From Piscicola geometra (taxonomy: Eukaryota; Annelida; Clitellata; Hirudinida; Piscicolidae): DNA of 64,000 nt. The translations under genes were made by a program, and so were the position numbers. The stretch is taken from assembly GCA_943735955.1 (NCBI GenBank), contig OX030960.1:2079402-2143401 (forward strand). The letters are read 5' to 3'. Below are positions 1 through 10,823 of the stretch, piece by piece. The notes under the pieces are model-generated. The model was not told the origin of the DNA. It did not search any database and saw only the letters and a program-made list of their open reading frames with translations. Every line of letters starts with the position of its first letter. Position 1 is the first letter of the stretch.

Positions 1-368
1 ATGCACGCATTCTCTTCAACATATTGCAGCACCTCTGTCTCTATTTACTGCAGCACGCTCAAACAATGAGAGCACCTTGTCGCAAGCAATAGCACAACGA
101 TCAATCTTGGCAACAACAAAAATATAAATAAAATGATATAATAATAAATTATATTGAAGAGAAAACAATAATAATAAAAGTATTATAAAATAACTAATAT
201 AATTTCAACTTTAGCGTGATTAACAAGAATAAAAAAACGAAAAAGTAATCAGGTTTGTCCAAAATATAAAAACTCATAAATTATAATGAAAAACAGATAT
301 TAGCAAACTGTTGACGAGCTCTCTAAATAACTTAACATTCTTTTTCTGATTCATTTCGTTAAATGTTT
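1..368. other. AT-rich sequence, no gene seen
   Basis: This stretch precedes the first hAT element. It is AT-rich with no convincing open frame, RNA fold or repeat that I recognise. Confidence 0.5.
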
Positions 369-1853
369 TTCCGTACTATAGGTCGGACCGGGTACCCGAT
401 CTGACCGGGTACCCGATCTGACCGGGTACCCGCGGGAACGGGAATAAAAATTAACATCGAGACGGGAAAAGTCGAAAACCGGGAATAGGTTTTCGGGACG
501 GGAACGGGAATCAACATTCAAAACGGTAACGGGAAAAGACGGGAAAGGGGAATCAACTTTTAGATCGGGAACGGGTAAAACGGGAATAACAGTTATTGGG
601 ATTGGATTCTTTAACAATGATTTTTCAGCAAACTTCTAAGTATGGAAATCTTTATTCCATCGATACTCCGTACCTAAAATAAGTATTAAATGCAATAGAA
701 ATGTATAAAAAAGCCACCATTGCCAATGTTGAATTCTCCAACACTACATTTGAAGTTGTTATGGTGAGTCCAAAGATTAGGGAGATTAGAACAAATGGGT
801 GATGATGAAAACTTTTCAGATGAAATCAGAATGGTAAGTTATATTATTTTGATTTTATAAATTAATACTTCGAATTTGAATGATTAATTTTCAAATGATT
901 GCTCAGTTGATCATTTTGACAAAAGAAAAGATGCCCATGATCTTATTCATATGACAGCATGTCTGTTGCATCCTCAGTATGAAAGAATAATAGGGGAAAA
1001 GTTTGGAATATAAAAGAAATAAATACCAAGACTTTTATTAGAGAAAATTTAATTCTATTTTGTACAGCCAGACCAAGCTGTAGTGCCGTTGAGAAAAAAA
1101 ACAAATGATGGTTATTAAGACCTATTATGTTTGTTTTTATAACGTAAAAATTAGAATAAAATTATTATACTATCAAATTATACGAATGATTTTATATTTG
1201 CAGTTGTGGAGAATGTTGTCAAAAAACATATTTATAACATTATTGAAGAATTAATAATAATTAACGAAGAAATAAATTGAGGATTATAAAGATGTTTTAT
1301 TTTATTGGAATAAAAAGAGCAATTTTAAAATACTACAAGAAGTAGGCAAAATTTTGTTTAGTATATCTGCAAAAGATATTTCATGTAAACGGAATTTTTC
1401 AATATGTGGTCGTTTAACTTTAGACCCAAAATCATCTCATTTGAAAGCTGAAACTTCTAATGGTTTAACCCGTGTGAAAAGCAAGAAAGACTTGATTGAA
1501 TTACTCAAAAACAATGACTGACTTCAATACTTTCATTTCAATAAATATTTGAAATTTAAATTGTGTTTTTTTAATTTTATTAAAAGAAATATTCTCTGAC
1601 CTTCAAATAATACATTTTAAGAAATGCTAGAACTAGCAAGTTTGGGACCAGTGAAAACGGCAACGAAAATGAATAAAAAACAAAAAAGTTTCGGGAACGG
1701 GTCGGGATCGGTAATCGAGTTGCGGGAACGGGACGGGATGGGAATCAAAATTATGATGTCCCATCGGGAACGGGACGGGACGGAAAAACAAATTTCGGGA
1801 ACGAGACGGGACCGAGAATGAAAAATCGTCCATGTCCGACCTCTATTCCGTAC
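369..1853 (+). mobile_element. hAT element copy A with 8-bp target duplication
   Basis: The element runs from 377 to 1845 and is flanked by the direct repeat TTCCGTAC at 369-376 and 1846-1853, the 8-bp duplication expected of hAT transposons. Its ends are imperfect inverted repeats (TATAGGTCGGAC on the left, GTCCGACCTCTA on the right). Both subterminal regions are arrays of G-runs of the form CGGGAACGGGACGGG on the same strand, and the left end also has three 20-bp units containing GGGTACCCG. The middle holds the decayed end of a hAT transposase. Two other copies of the family lie at about 6571-8890 and 26443-28262. The element is non-autonomous now. Confidence 0.85.
1292..1521 (+). pseudogene. 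hAT transposase C-terminal (dimerisation) remnant, copy A
   Basis: An open stretch inside hAT copy A resembles the hAT C-terminal dimerisation region. A Phe-Ser-Ile segment is followed by Cys-x-Arg-Asn-Phe-Ser, then a Gly-Arg-Leu-Thr-x-Asp-Pro motif and a Leu-Lys-Ala-Glu-Thr segment ending in Ser-Lys-Lys-Asp-Leu-Ile-Glu. The same motifs recur in the other two copies. The upstream half is broken by stops, so no active protein is expected. Confidence 0.7.
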
Positions 1854-2472
1854 ACATTAAAAAATCATCATGATCTTGGAGTGATGTGGGAAACTTGGCT
1901 CTGATTTTATGAAGTGTTATTTTATTGCATAATAATGTATGTATTGCATAAGTCAGTGTCAGGTCAAGTTCTGTTTTACACCTGCTACTAGTACCACGTA
2001 AGCTAATACAACCTGTGTCGTGGTCAGGTGGTCGGCGACTAAACTTACCCCACCCCCCCCCCATCTTGTCACGATCGGACTTTTTGGTGTAGAGGGTATC
2101 TGGGTTACTAACAGCACGAAGATCAAAAACTGATAAAGGGCGGATGAACACATTTTAGTGTCAAGGACCAACCCAAGAGCAGTGGGCAGGTGCCTCACCT
2201 ATACCTGAAAGTAAAACATCCCTAATCTACCACTAGTCCAGAGAAACACCTTAGACAAGTGCTATTACCTCTATAGTCTCCCAGCCAAGATTACGGCCCT
2301 GCTGCCTTGTAGGTTAGCTTTTGGCTGAACAAAGGCTGAGGGAGTCAACCCTCATTTCAAGTGGGCAGCCCCTTGTCAAATAGGTGTTGTTCCATCACAG
2401 TTTGCTTGCCCTACTGGGTGCGTATGAGCTCAGAGTGCTGCAACACTCGACAGGCATACTAAATATTTACCT
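1854..2472 (+). other. Probable 5' untranslated part of an RTE-like LINE
   Basis: The stretch between hAT copy A and the first LINE codons has higher GC than its surroundings, a C-run at 2047-2060 and no long frame that I trust. Its position directly upstream of an endonuclease frame suggests LINE leader sequence. I cannot place the LINE 5' end. Confidence 0.35.
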
Positions 2473-3552
2473 GTGAAAAAAAAAACACCTGCCCTGAAAC
2501 CGGGCACCTGGAATGTGAGAACACTCACACCAGAGCTATCTCAAGACTTCCAAATGATCAGTGATGCTCGAAAGACTGCCGTTATCAACGACGAGCTCGT
2601 GAGACTCCAGATCGACATTGCCACACTGCAAGAGACTCGGCTAGCTGATTTTGGGAGTCTTAGAGAAAAAGACTTCACATTCTTTTGGCAAGGGAAAAGT
2701 ACATAACACAACAGAGAATACGGCGTTGGTTTTGCAGTCTGGAACCATCTGTTTGGAATGATAGAACTTTGCCAAAAAGGAACTGAAAGACTTATTTCCC
2801 TCCGTCTCCACAGCACTTATGGGCCAGCCAACCTCAGGGCCTATGCACCAACCCTCAACGCAACGAGTGATTCCAAAGACGATTTCAATAACCAGCTAGA
2901 TTTGCTTCTCAACAAACTCCCTAAAAAAGAGCTGATACTGCTGTGTGACTATAATGCAAGAGTGGGTGATGATCATTACTCTCGGTCCCTAACTCTTGGT
3001 AATTTTGCGTCCGAAAGGTTAAAGAAAATGGGCAGCGACTCTTGGAGATGTGTTGATATCATAATCTTAGCATCACCAACACTTTTTTTTCAGACGAAAC
3101 CACAGCATAAAGTTTCGTGCAGACACACACTAGCACCAGCTCAACCTGATCATCATCCGGCAATCTTCTTTGAAAAGTGTACTGCATGCTCGCACCTATC
3201 ACAGTGTTGAATGTGATACCGATCATTCTCTGATCTGTTGCAAACTGAGACTTCGGCCTAAGAAAGATCGCCGGTTCAGGCCTGAAAAAACCCCAAATCG
3301 ATGGGAGAAAAACAAACCACTCAGAAAAAGTGGCACAGTTTAACTAAGATCTCTTGGAGTTGTTCCACCTACAACATTCTGATGGAACAGCCAAAGAACG
3401 TTAGGATCATATCAGAGAAACGGTTTACAAGGCTGCATTCAAAATCTTTGGAAAAAACCAGACCGAAAACAGCGATTGGTTTGAAGCCCACTCCTTCACA
3501 CTCACTCCAGCTATAGAAAAACGCCACAGGACTCATCTGGAGTACAAGCTAC
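2473..3552 (+). pseudogene. RTE-like non-LTR LINE, endonuclease part (broken)
   Basis: The conceptual protein begins with the AP-endonuclease signature Thr-Trp-Asn-Val-Arg-Thr and continues with LQETRLADFGSLREKD, a segment common in animal LINEs of the RTE/craniofacial-development-protein-2-like type. Three or more frame breaks and stops follow (for example after Gly-Lys-Ser-Thr at 2706), so it is a pseudogene. The linker Asp-Trp-Phe-Glu-Ala-His is still readable near 3473-3500. The LINE is interrupted at 3553 by a hAT element and resumes at about 6392, then again at 8891. The linker between EYKLP and YKNNGER is missing, so a deletion accompanied the first interruption. Confidence 0.8.
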
Positions 3553-4065
3553 CAGGGGTGGCGTTCTGCAGAAAATCTTGGGGGGGTCCTCTTCAGGGTT
3601 GAAATCAAAGAACCGGTATCGACCAATACAGTACAAGCGATACTATTTAGTATTGTTTGCTGTAGTGCAAATTATTTTTGTATAAACTACTAATATTTTT
3701 ATCACTAAAAATTAATAAAAAAATGTGTTACTCAATAAAAATACTTTTCTATTGCCACTATGAGCGATTTGAAGAAAAACAATAGCGATTTTAGTACCTT
3801 TTATTATTTGTTATCTATATAAATTCAATTACAACTAGCCATCAGCCCATAAAATAAATTGTATAACATTTTGTTTTCCATTCATATCTGAGTCAAATAG
3901 TTAAAAAATTACAAATAGATTTAAATTTGCCAAAGTTATAAACAAATATACATTGGAAAATTTTTTTTACTCCCAGTGTTTATTTAGATAACACAAAATA
4001 CCCTCTCTGCCGTCCTCCTGCCCTCTCCCCACAGCTCGTTTACTCCAATTTCCAAAAAGACCCCT

Positions 4066-5600
4066 TCAAATGTCTGACCATCTGACAAATTCTTGGGCTA
4101 GCCTTTTTAAATTCAGACTGTCAGGTATATCCTGATGTGCATGACAAACAGCCAGTGAATTCAAGCGAGGCTGTGTCATGGTTGCACGCAAGCAAGTCTT
4201 AAGACACGGCAAAGCACTAAAAGATCTTTCTGCAGTACATGACGTTGTTGGACACACAAGCACCAACCTGATCAATCTTTCAACCTAAGGAAACATATGT
4301 CTGACTTCCGTGATCATAGCTTGCATTACTTTTTGCGTTTGTGCTAAAGTTCATTCAGGTCTTTAAACATCTTGAATTTGAAGAAAGAGCGCTATAGAAA
4401 TCTATTTGATTGATTGATTGATTGATAGTTAACTGTGAACAAAGACCAGTTTTATGTAACACACGATACTGCTTGCAAATATCATGGTCCACTTCACAAG
4501 TTAGCAACATTGTCTCCAGCTGCAAGTATCAACGCAAACCAGGAGAATCTCGATTGAACCTTTCTGTGAGTTGCATGATTGCAATGTCTATGACAGCGTA
4601 ATATGCTGCTCGATAATGTTCCTCTGGTGTTGTTGTTACATAAGCTGGGCCCAGCCCACAATACTTTTGTGGCGGATTTTGCACCCGAGGTACAGCAATC
4701 GGCTCGAGATTATATGTCAAAACTATACTGTTGACATCTCTGAAAATGGCGTTAAACTGTTCATCTGATCGTATGCGACGCAGTCCTTGCACAACTGAAT
4801 TAGTCACTGCAACCATTCCACTGACTTTGGCACTTGCTAATTGCAACGACTTGTTTAACTGTTCCAGAAGTGAAAACACTAAAAAAACTACCTCGAGGGC
4901 CAGTGCAGTAGTGCCTTGTTGAAAAAAGACCTCAAGCGTATACAGCTGTTTCATCAGCAGTACCAATGGAAGCAAATGATTCCAAGCTAACAAGTACCAT
5001 TTCATTGTGTTAAAGCACAGAAGACACTGTAGATACTCTGGTTAGCCATCTTGTAGGACAAAGAAGTTTTATACATTACTTTTTATTCAGTGGTTCATCA
5101 GGAAAGTCAATTATAAGAGACACTAAAGCATCACTAAACTGCTTCTTGACCTTCTTTGAACGATTGTAAAAAGCCCCTAACTCTTGGACAAACTGAAGTG
5201 AATTGCTCACAAAGGGATTTGCGGCAGCTGTGTGCTGGGCAACAAGATGTACTCAGTGTGCAGAACAGTGGAAAAACAATGCTAACGGATGCTCACTGCT
5301 GGTAATAGCTTGACAACCATTATATCGGTCGTTCATGTTAACAGCGCCGTCATAAGTCTGAGCTCTTAGTTTTTCTATGGGTAGCCAAATTCTGATCAGA
5401 ACATCTTTTAATACAGCAGATAATGTTTGTCTGGTCATGTCTAGTGGGCTAAATAAACCAATTAACTGTTCATTAACATTCAGAGCTTCTTCAAAAAACG
5501 AATGCATATCCATTGCATACCCATTGCAGTCTTTTGTGCCGTCAACCACAACACCAAACTGGCTTGATTCGGCATTAAAAGTGCCCTATTGTGTTTCTAA
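4066..5600 (-). pseudogene. ZMYM1-like hAT transposase relic
   Basis: Read on the minus strand, the relic starts with a DGTKDCNGYAMD segment near 5549 and goes on to the motif Tyr-Asp-Gly-Ala-x-Asn-Met, then HPLALFFHCSAH and VHLVAQHTAAANPF, which are typical of ZMYM1/DUF4371-type hAT transposases. The C-terminal block at 4275-4066 has TSCTAERSFSALPCLKT, the hAT dimerisation signature. A TGA replaces the Cys expected after CSAH, and other stops and shifts separate the blocks, so the gene is dead. A more decayed copy lies at 14830-15950. Confidence 0.8.
4371..4430 (+). repeat. Short LINE/SINE-type 3' tail fragment with (TTGA)n
   Basis: The sequence TTGAATTTGAAGAAAGAGCG is followed by CTATAGAAATCTATTTGATT and a TGAT/TTGA run. 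The same roughly 50-bp fragment recurs at 15503-15540 and 24637-24688, and inverted at 20012-20074. This is the form of the conserved 3' tail shared by some LINEs and their SINEs (GCGCTATA followed by a short tandem repeat). Confidence 0.65.
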
Positions 5601-5979
5601 CGATAGAATAAGCTAAAAGCATCAGCATTTCTTTTTGGCATTTATGCGATATGAAACTTGTAGTTTGATTTAACTAAAACTTTAATTAATGTTCGAAGCC
5701 TTTTGAAATTCAGTAACTTTGATTAATCTAAAAAATTGAAAAGGTCGATATTGAAGTGGACCTAGAATCCCCCGATGAATATCGCCCATGCAAAATAAGT
5801 AGCAAAATATGAATGATTTTTTTATAAAAATGTAAATCTGTATGCTTGCAAAAAGTGAACCGTTATTTCTGAAAATCATTCTGAATGTCTGCTCGCAAAA
5901 ATTGAAAAATCATAAATTTAATTTTTATAAATATAATTTATTAATTTAAATTTATAAATATAAAAAGAAGAGTAGGTGG

Positions 5980-6391
5980 ATAAGTATTTGAGTAAGCAAA
6001 GAATAATTTTGCTTCAAGCAGCTATCACTATAACTACGCCTACCCAAAATAAAAATCTGTTTCATGCTATGGTTGACTATTATGCTTGTATTAAGATAGG
6101 AGATGAAAAATTATTGTATTTGAAAAACTGAGGGGTGTCCAAGTTAAGATGGATCCCAGGACCCCCATAGCATTGCTGCCCATACATACTCACAATGTAT
6201 TACTGTATTAGCATTTTTTATTCCATGGTTGACGATTAGGCTCGTATCAAAATGAGTTGAGAAATGTGTATTTTTAAAAGAGTGAGAGGGTCCTTATAAA
6301 TATGGACCCAAGGACCCCTTCAGGATTTCCGCCTACGTCATAGTGATAAAAAAAGTAGGTGAAGGAGTATTTAATTAAGCAAAGAATATAC
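5980..6391. repeat. hAT subterminal repeat units (copy 1)
   Basis: Two decayed units of about 150-230 bp carry the anchor GGTTGAC(G/T)ATTA (at about 6069 and 6226), then a G-rich GGGGTCC block and a segment ending in AGGATTTCCGCC or a variant. Matching units occur at 16090-16915 and as a solo at 13613-13818. Confidence 0.55.
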
Positions 6392-6570
6392 AAGAACAAT
6401 GGCGAGAGAAGTGATTGCAACAACTACAGAGGAATATCTCTTTTCAGTATCGTGGGCAAAGTGTTTGCACGTGTTTTGTCCTAAAAAGACTAGAGAAGCT
6501 TGCTGATAGGGTGTATCTAGAATCACTAGCTAGGTTTCGCACAGAAAGGTCAACTATAGATATGATTGAT
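6392..6570 (+). pseudogene. RTE-like LINE, reverse transcriptase start
   Basis: The LINE resumes with YKNNGERSDCNNYRGIS, the usual start of the RT domain in this family. RLEKLADRVYLES and RTERSTIDMI follow, with one TAG within the frame. The frame is cut at about 6570 by hAT copy B and continues at 8891 with PLRQLQDKKQ, the sequence expected next. This shows that the hAT landed inside an existing LINE. Confidence 0.8.
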
Positions 6571-7028
6571 AGAATATTTATTGGGAACAGAAAAAACGGT
6601 AACGGGAATCAACTTTTAAATCGAGAACGGGAAAAACAGGAATAGAAGATATTGGGATTGGATTCTTTAACAATTATACTTCAGCAAACTCCTAAGTATG
6701 GAAATCTCTATTTCATCGATACTCCGTACTTAAAATAAGTATTGAATGCAATGAAAATGAATAACGAAGCCACAATTGTATTGTCAATGTCAAAATCTCA
6801 AACATTTCAATTGAAGTTGTTATAGCGAGTCCAAATATTAGGGAGATTAGAACAAATGGTTGATGATGAAAACTTGTCAGATGAAATCAAAATGATCAGT
6901 TATATTATTTTAGTTGTATAAATTAATACTTTGAATTTGAATTATTAATTTCCAGTTGATTGCTCAGGTGATCATTTCGACAAAAGTAAAGATTCCCATT
7001 GATCTTATTTATATGGGAGCGAAGATTA

Positions 7029-7056
7029 TATCCTGCGACAATATTGTCGCAGGATA
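7029..7056. repeat. Perfect 28-bp palindrome at an element end
   Basis: The arm TATCCTGCGACAAT is followed directly by its exact reverse complement with no loop. It lies 8 bp inside the left end of the insertion at 7021-7844, and the core TATCCTGCG also occurs at 7078-7086 and, inverted, near the right end. Confidence 0.9.
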
Positions 7057-7285
7057 GCGTAACCGCGCGGTTGGTGTTATCCTGCGTCCAGATTTTATAA
7101 TCTAGTAATATAGTGAATTTGTAATTTAAAGTTATGAATTAATTGGGAATAAATTCATAATTATATTTTTATGTATTTCTTTCAAAACTTAAATAGATTC
7201 ACAGTTAAATTCTACGTGATTTTCATTAGGTACAGTGAATTTAAGGGTTATCATTCTTTATAAGAGCAAATCTGCAACAGCTTCT

Positions 7286-7345
7286 GTGGCTTAGCGCTTG
7301 CACCTTAGACTACGGATCGCTACGCTCTGGTTTCAATTCCCGGTA
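7286..7345 (+). promoter_or_regulatory. tRNA-like A box and B box (pol III type)
   Basis: The sequence TGGCTTAGCGCT matches the A-box consensus at most positions. GTTTCAATTCC about 40 bp downstream matches the B box at 10 of 11 positions. I could not build a full cloverleaf, so this is a tRNA-derived promoter of a SINE-like element and not a tRNA gene. Confidence 0.5.
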
Positions 7346-7372
7346 TAAATATTTTGTCAAACAAATATTTTT

Positions 7373-7502
7373 TAAAGGATTTAATTCATGTTTTAAAGTA
7401 TTTAATTAATGTTTTAAAGGATTTAATTCATGTTTTAAAGGATTTAATTCATGTTTAAAAGGATTTAATTCATGTTTTAAAGGATTTAATTCATGTTTTA
7501 AA
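7373..7502 (+). repeat. 22-bp tandem repeat, about six units
   Basis: The unit AAGGATTTAATTCATGTTTT repeats with small changes about six times. It lies inside the unclassified insertion. Confidence 0.85.
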
Positions 7503-8158
7503 AAAAGTGTAACTCGTTTTTTTAAAATATTTATTTATTAATTATATTTATAATGAGTAAAATAACAAAAAATTAGATGATTAAAATATAAATAAAAGAT
7601 AAATTCAATTATTAGAGTAATTTTTGATAATTTAATTATTATAAATATTTTATTTATTTAGTGTTAGGTTAAGGTTAAGTTTAGTTTACGAAAATTCAAT
7701 GATTATTAAGATTCATAAAAAAATATTTAACAAATACTAAATTTATTCTTTTTATTTTACGAAAATTCACTAAATATTAATAAATAAGAAAAAAAGATTG
7801 TTAAAAGTATCTCGCTAAAATCTGGACGCAGGATAACACCAAGCATATGGGAGCATGTCTGTTGCATCCCCAAGTATAAAAAAATAATATTGAAAGAGGT
7901 TGGGATAGAAAAAAAATAATACAAAGACTTTCATCAGAGAAAATTTATTTCCATTTTATACAACCAGACCAAGCGGCAGTGCCGTTGAGAAAAAAAACAA
8001 ATGGTGGTTATTTAGACCAACTATGTTAGTTTTTATAACGTAAAAATTATAATACAATTTTTATACTATCAAATTATGAGAATGATTTTATTTGTGCAGT
8101 TTTAGAGAATAAGAATGTTGTCAAAATACATATTTCTAACATTATTGAGAAATTAATT

Positions 8159-8554
8159 ATGAACGATGCAAAAAATTCAGAAGAGGATGAATTGTACAAA
8201 TATTCACAATTACGCCCGACCAAAATTGAAGATTATAAAGATTGTTTATTTTATTGGAATGAAATGAACAATTTTCAAATACTAAAAAAAGTAGCTACAA
8301 TTTTGTTTGGTATACCTGCAAGTTCTTTTCCCTGTGAACTGAATTTTTCAACATGTAGTCGTTTAACTTCCGACCCAAGATTATCTAATTTGAAAGCTGA
8401 AACTCTTGACGGTTTAATCCATGTGAGAAGCAATAAAAACTTGATTGAATTACTAAAAAACAATGACTTACTTCAGTACGTTCATTTCAATAAATATTTT
8501 AAATTCAAATCGTGTTTTTTTATTTTTTTTAAAGAAATATTTTCTGACTTTTAA
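8159..8554 (+). pseudogene. hAT transposase C-terminal fragment, copy B
   Basis: The 131-residue open frame has LFYWNEMNNFQILKK, then FGIPASSFPCELNFSTCSRL and LKAETLDGLI followed by VRSNKNLIELL. This is the hAT dimerisation domain with the usual Ala-Ser-Ser-x-Pro-Cys-Glu-x-Asn-Phe-Ser core. It is the best preserved of the three copies in this window, but the catalytic N-terminal part is missing. Confidence 0.8.
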
Positions 8555-8890
8555 ACAATATATTTTTCAAAAATTTTAGGACTAACAAGTTTGGGACTGG
8601 TGAAAACGGCAGCAAAAATAAATAAATAAATTTTTTAGAGGAATGGGTCGGGATTGGGTCAAAAAGTTTCGTGAACGGGTCGGGACCAGTAATCGAGTTG
8701 CGGGAACGAGACGAGACGGGAATAAAAATTCTGATGGCCCATCAGGAACGGAACGAAACGGGAAAAAACAATTTGGGAACGGGACGGGATGGGAATCAAA
8801 ATTCTAATGGCCAATCGAGAATGGAACGGGACGGGAAATAAAATTCGGGAACGAGACCGAGAATTAAAAATCGTCCATGTCCGACCTCTA

Positions 8891-10115
8891 CTTACCACTC
8901 AGGCAACTGCAAGATAAAAAGCAGAAAACAACTCAAAAACATTTTCTAGGCTTTCATAGACCTGACCAAAGCATTTGATCTTGTCAGTAGGGATGGACTC
9001 TTCAACATTCTGGCAAAGATTTTTTCTTGAGCGTAATAAAGTCGTTCCATGACAATGAGAAGCACTGTGCAGTAAGATGGGTCGACATCAAGTGCTTTTA
9101 AATCCGCAGTGGCGTCAAACAAGGCTGTGTTCTCGCTCCCACTCTCTTCGGCATCTTCTTCGCTGTTATGCTGAAACGTGCCTTTAGAGCATCAACAGAA
9201 GGCGTATATCTTCATTCCCGATCAGACAGCAGTCTTTTCAAACTGGCTCGTCTGAAGGCAAAAAGCAAAATACGAAAAGTGACGATAAGAGACATGCTGT
9301 TTGCGGATGATGCAGCACTGGTCACCCACTCTGAAGCAGAACTGTAAAGACTGCTTGACAGGTTTTCGGAAGCATGCGATGAGTTTAGTCTAACAATCAG
9401 CCTCAAGAAAACACAGGTGATGGCACAGCACGCCGAACGACCTCACATCCCTGTTAACAACTATGTTCTGAAGGTCGTCAGCTAGTTTACTTACCTTGTT
9501 TCGACAATCACTGATGACCTCTCACTAGTTGCTGAACTAAACCAGGGAATCAGCAAGGCTTTGAACATTTTTGCCAGGCTGTCACCAAAAGTTTGGAACA
9601 ACAAGATGATGTCAATAAAGACAAAGGCAGCTGTGTATAAGGCTTGTGTTCTGAACACTCTCCTTTACGCCAGTGAATCCTGGACACTCTACGCATCCAA
9701 GGAATGAACGTTGAGCGCTTTTCACATTCACTGTCTTAGAAGTGTGCTCGGAATCTTATGGAAAAACCGCTTCACAAACAACGAGGTGCTGGCAAGGGCA
9801 GCCATCTCTAGCATGACTACTCTTCTCCGTCAATGAAGTCTCCGATGGCTGGGACATGTACGTCGGATGGATGATGGCCGACTTCCCAAAGACGTGCTAT
9901 TCGGCGAGCTTGCCTCAGGTTGGAGAGCAACTGGCAGGCCATACCTTTGCTACAAGGACGTCTATAAGCGCGATCTCAAGTCTACAGAGGCCAACGTAAG
10001 CACCTGGGAATCGTTCGCTGAAGATAAAAGCAGCTGGAGACAAGCTGTGCACATGGGACTAGAAGCGGGGGGAGCAGGGATTCATCGGCTTGCCAGTGAC
10101 AAGCGCTCTCGCTGA
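8891..10115 (+). pseudogene. RTE-like LINE, C-terminal RT part
   Basis: The third LINE piece starts with PLRQLQDKKQ and includes Gly-Val-Lys-Gln-Gly-Cys-Val-Leu-Ala-Pro near 9110-9140, the catalytic Phe-Ala-Asp-Asp-Ala-Ala block near 9300, and SLKKTQVMAQH. The C-terminal thumb region follows, with TKAAVYKACVLNTLLYASES and LRWLGHVRRMDDGRLP. Several stops and one-base shifts break it. The last 82 residues, ending in ASDKRSR before TGA at about 10113, are open. Confidence 0.85.
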
Positions 10116-10164
10116 ACAAAAACAGCAGCGACCTGCAACCAGCAGTAAGATGTGTTTCTCCCCT

Positions 10165-10350
10165 GGCGAACGGGTTGGCTTAGATGGTAAAGTCATTGGA
10201 CCTGCAACTTAAAGATCGCCAGTTCGAATCTATGTTCAGCCAACCGTGAGCTATCATATACCTAGTGGATATGATTCGGTGTTTCACGACTTATGTCTTG
10301 TAAGTGGTGCCTCAGTTGCGTCCCTTGGCGCATTATAAATAGGAATTATT
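10165..10350 (+). mobile_element. tRNA-derived SINE, copy 1
   Basis: The A-box-like TGGCTTAGATGG at 10176-10187 and the B-box-like AGTTCGAATCT at 10221-10231 are followed by a body containing CATATACCTAGTGGATATGA. The same body occurs at 12601-13612. The family therefore has a tRNA-like head with an internal pol III promoter and an unrelated body. The ends are approximate. Confidence 0.65.
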
Positions 10351-10823
10351 TTTTTATTTTATGGATACGCATATGCATTGAGATATCTTTATCTTCAGAA
10401 TCTGAAGTAACAAATGTTCGTTGTCTCTTTTTTGGTAAAGATTGGTAAAGTTTTAGAGGTATATCTTCTAATAGTTTTTTCAACTCTTTTATTTTTTAAC
10501 AATATTTTAAATATTTAAATTGTCTAATAATGTGGAAATTTTTAACCATTGGATTTTCTGATTAATCATTTTTGCACCAGTTCGAAGAGAAATTTTTCTT
10601 TTGAAACAAAACCATTAAGAAGACCTTGGTTTTTTTAATAATATAATATGCAATTGTTTTCATAATTAAGTTAATATTGTCTTAATTAAAGAAGCGAACA
10701 ATATAATTTTCACAAGCTTTATAAGTATCAATATTTCAAATTTGTCCAAAAGTTTAAATCAAAATTGGTGTCTTAGTTGTTTAAGTCATTTCACTCATTC
10801 ACTGGGCTTTCACTAAATCATAA

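Larger units (their letters stand above)
3553..6391 (-). mobile_element. ZMYM1-like hAT element, copy 1 (right end lost)
   Basis: The left end CAGGGGTGGCGTTCTGCAGA is an inverted match to the right end of copy 2 near 16970-16991 and to a solo end at 35057, so it is a terminal repeat. The right end is cut off inside the subterminal repeats near 6391, where the host LINE resumes. The element contains a transposase relic on the minus strand and carries the end of a mariner-like MITE at about 3925-3985. I saw no matching 8-bp target duplication, in line with loss of the right end. Confidence 0.7.
7011..7854. mobile_element. Unclassified insertion with direct repeat, palindrome and tRNA-like promoter
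   Basis: An 824-bp insertion (7021-7844) is flanked by the 10-bp direct repeat ATATGGGAGC at 7011-7020 and 7845-7854, and the flanks join into the hAT sequence seen uninterrupted in copy A. The ends share TATCCTGCG in inverted orientation. The left end has a perfect 28-bp palindrome at 7029-7056. A tRNA-like region and an array of 22-bp repeats lie inside. The target duplication could be 8 bp if the terminal GC belongs to the element. I cannot assign a superfamily. Confidence 0.65.
6571..8890 (+). mobile_element. hAT element copy B (5' truncated, inside a LINE)
   Basis: This copy has the same right end as copy A (GTCCGACCTCTA ending at 8890) and the same G-run arrays at 8640-8860. Its left end is truncated, since the GGTCGGAC terminus is missing and homology starts near 6584. 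It interrupts the RT frame of the LINE between residues DMI and PLRQLQ. It is itself interrupted by a second element at 7021-7844. Only the transposase C-terminus survives (8159-8554). Confidence 0.8.

Noticed and set aside
4529..5005. A separate host gene on the minus strand.
   Set aside because: The frame is the middle of a ZMYM1-like hAT transposase, matched by a second copy at 15090-15404 and flanked by transposon ends.
7286..7345. A genuine tRNA gene.
   Set aside because: A and B boxes are present, but I could not pair an acceptor stem or an anticodon arm. It lies within a mobile insertion, so it is a tRNA-derived promoter at most.
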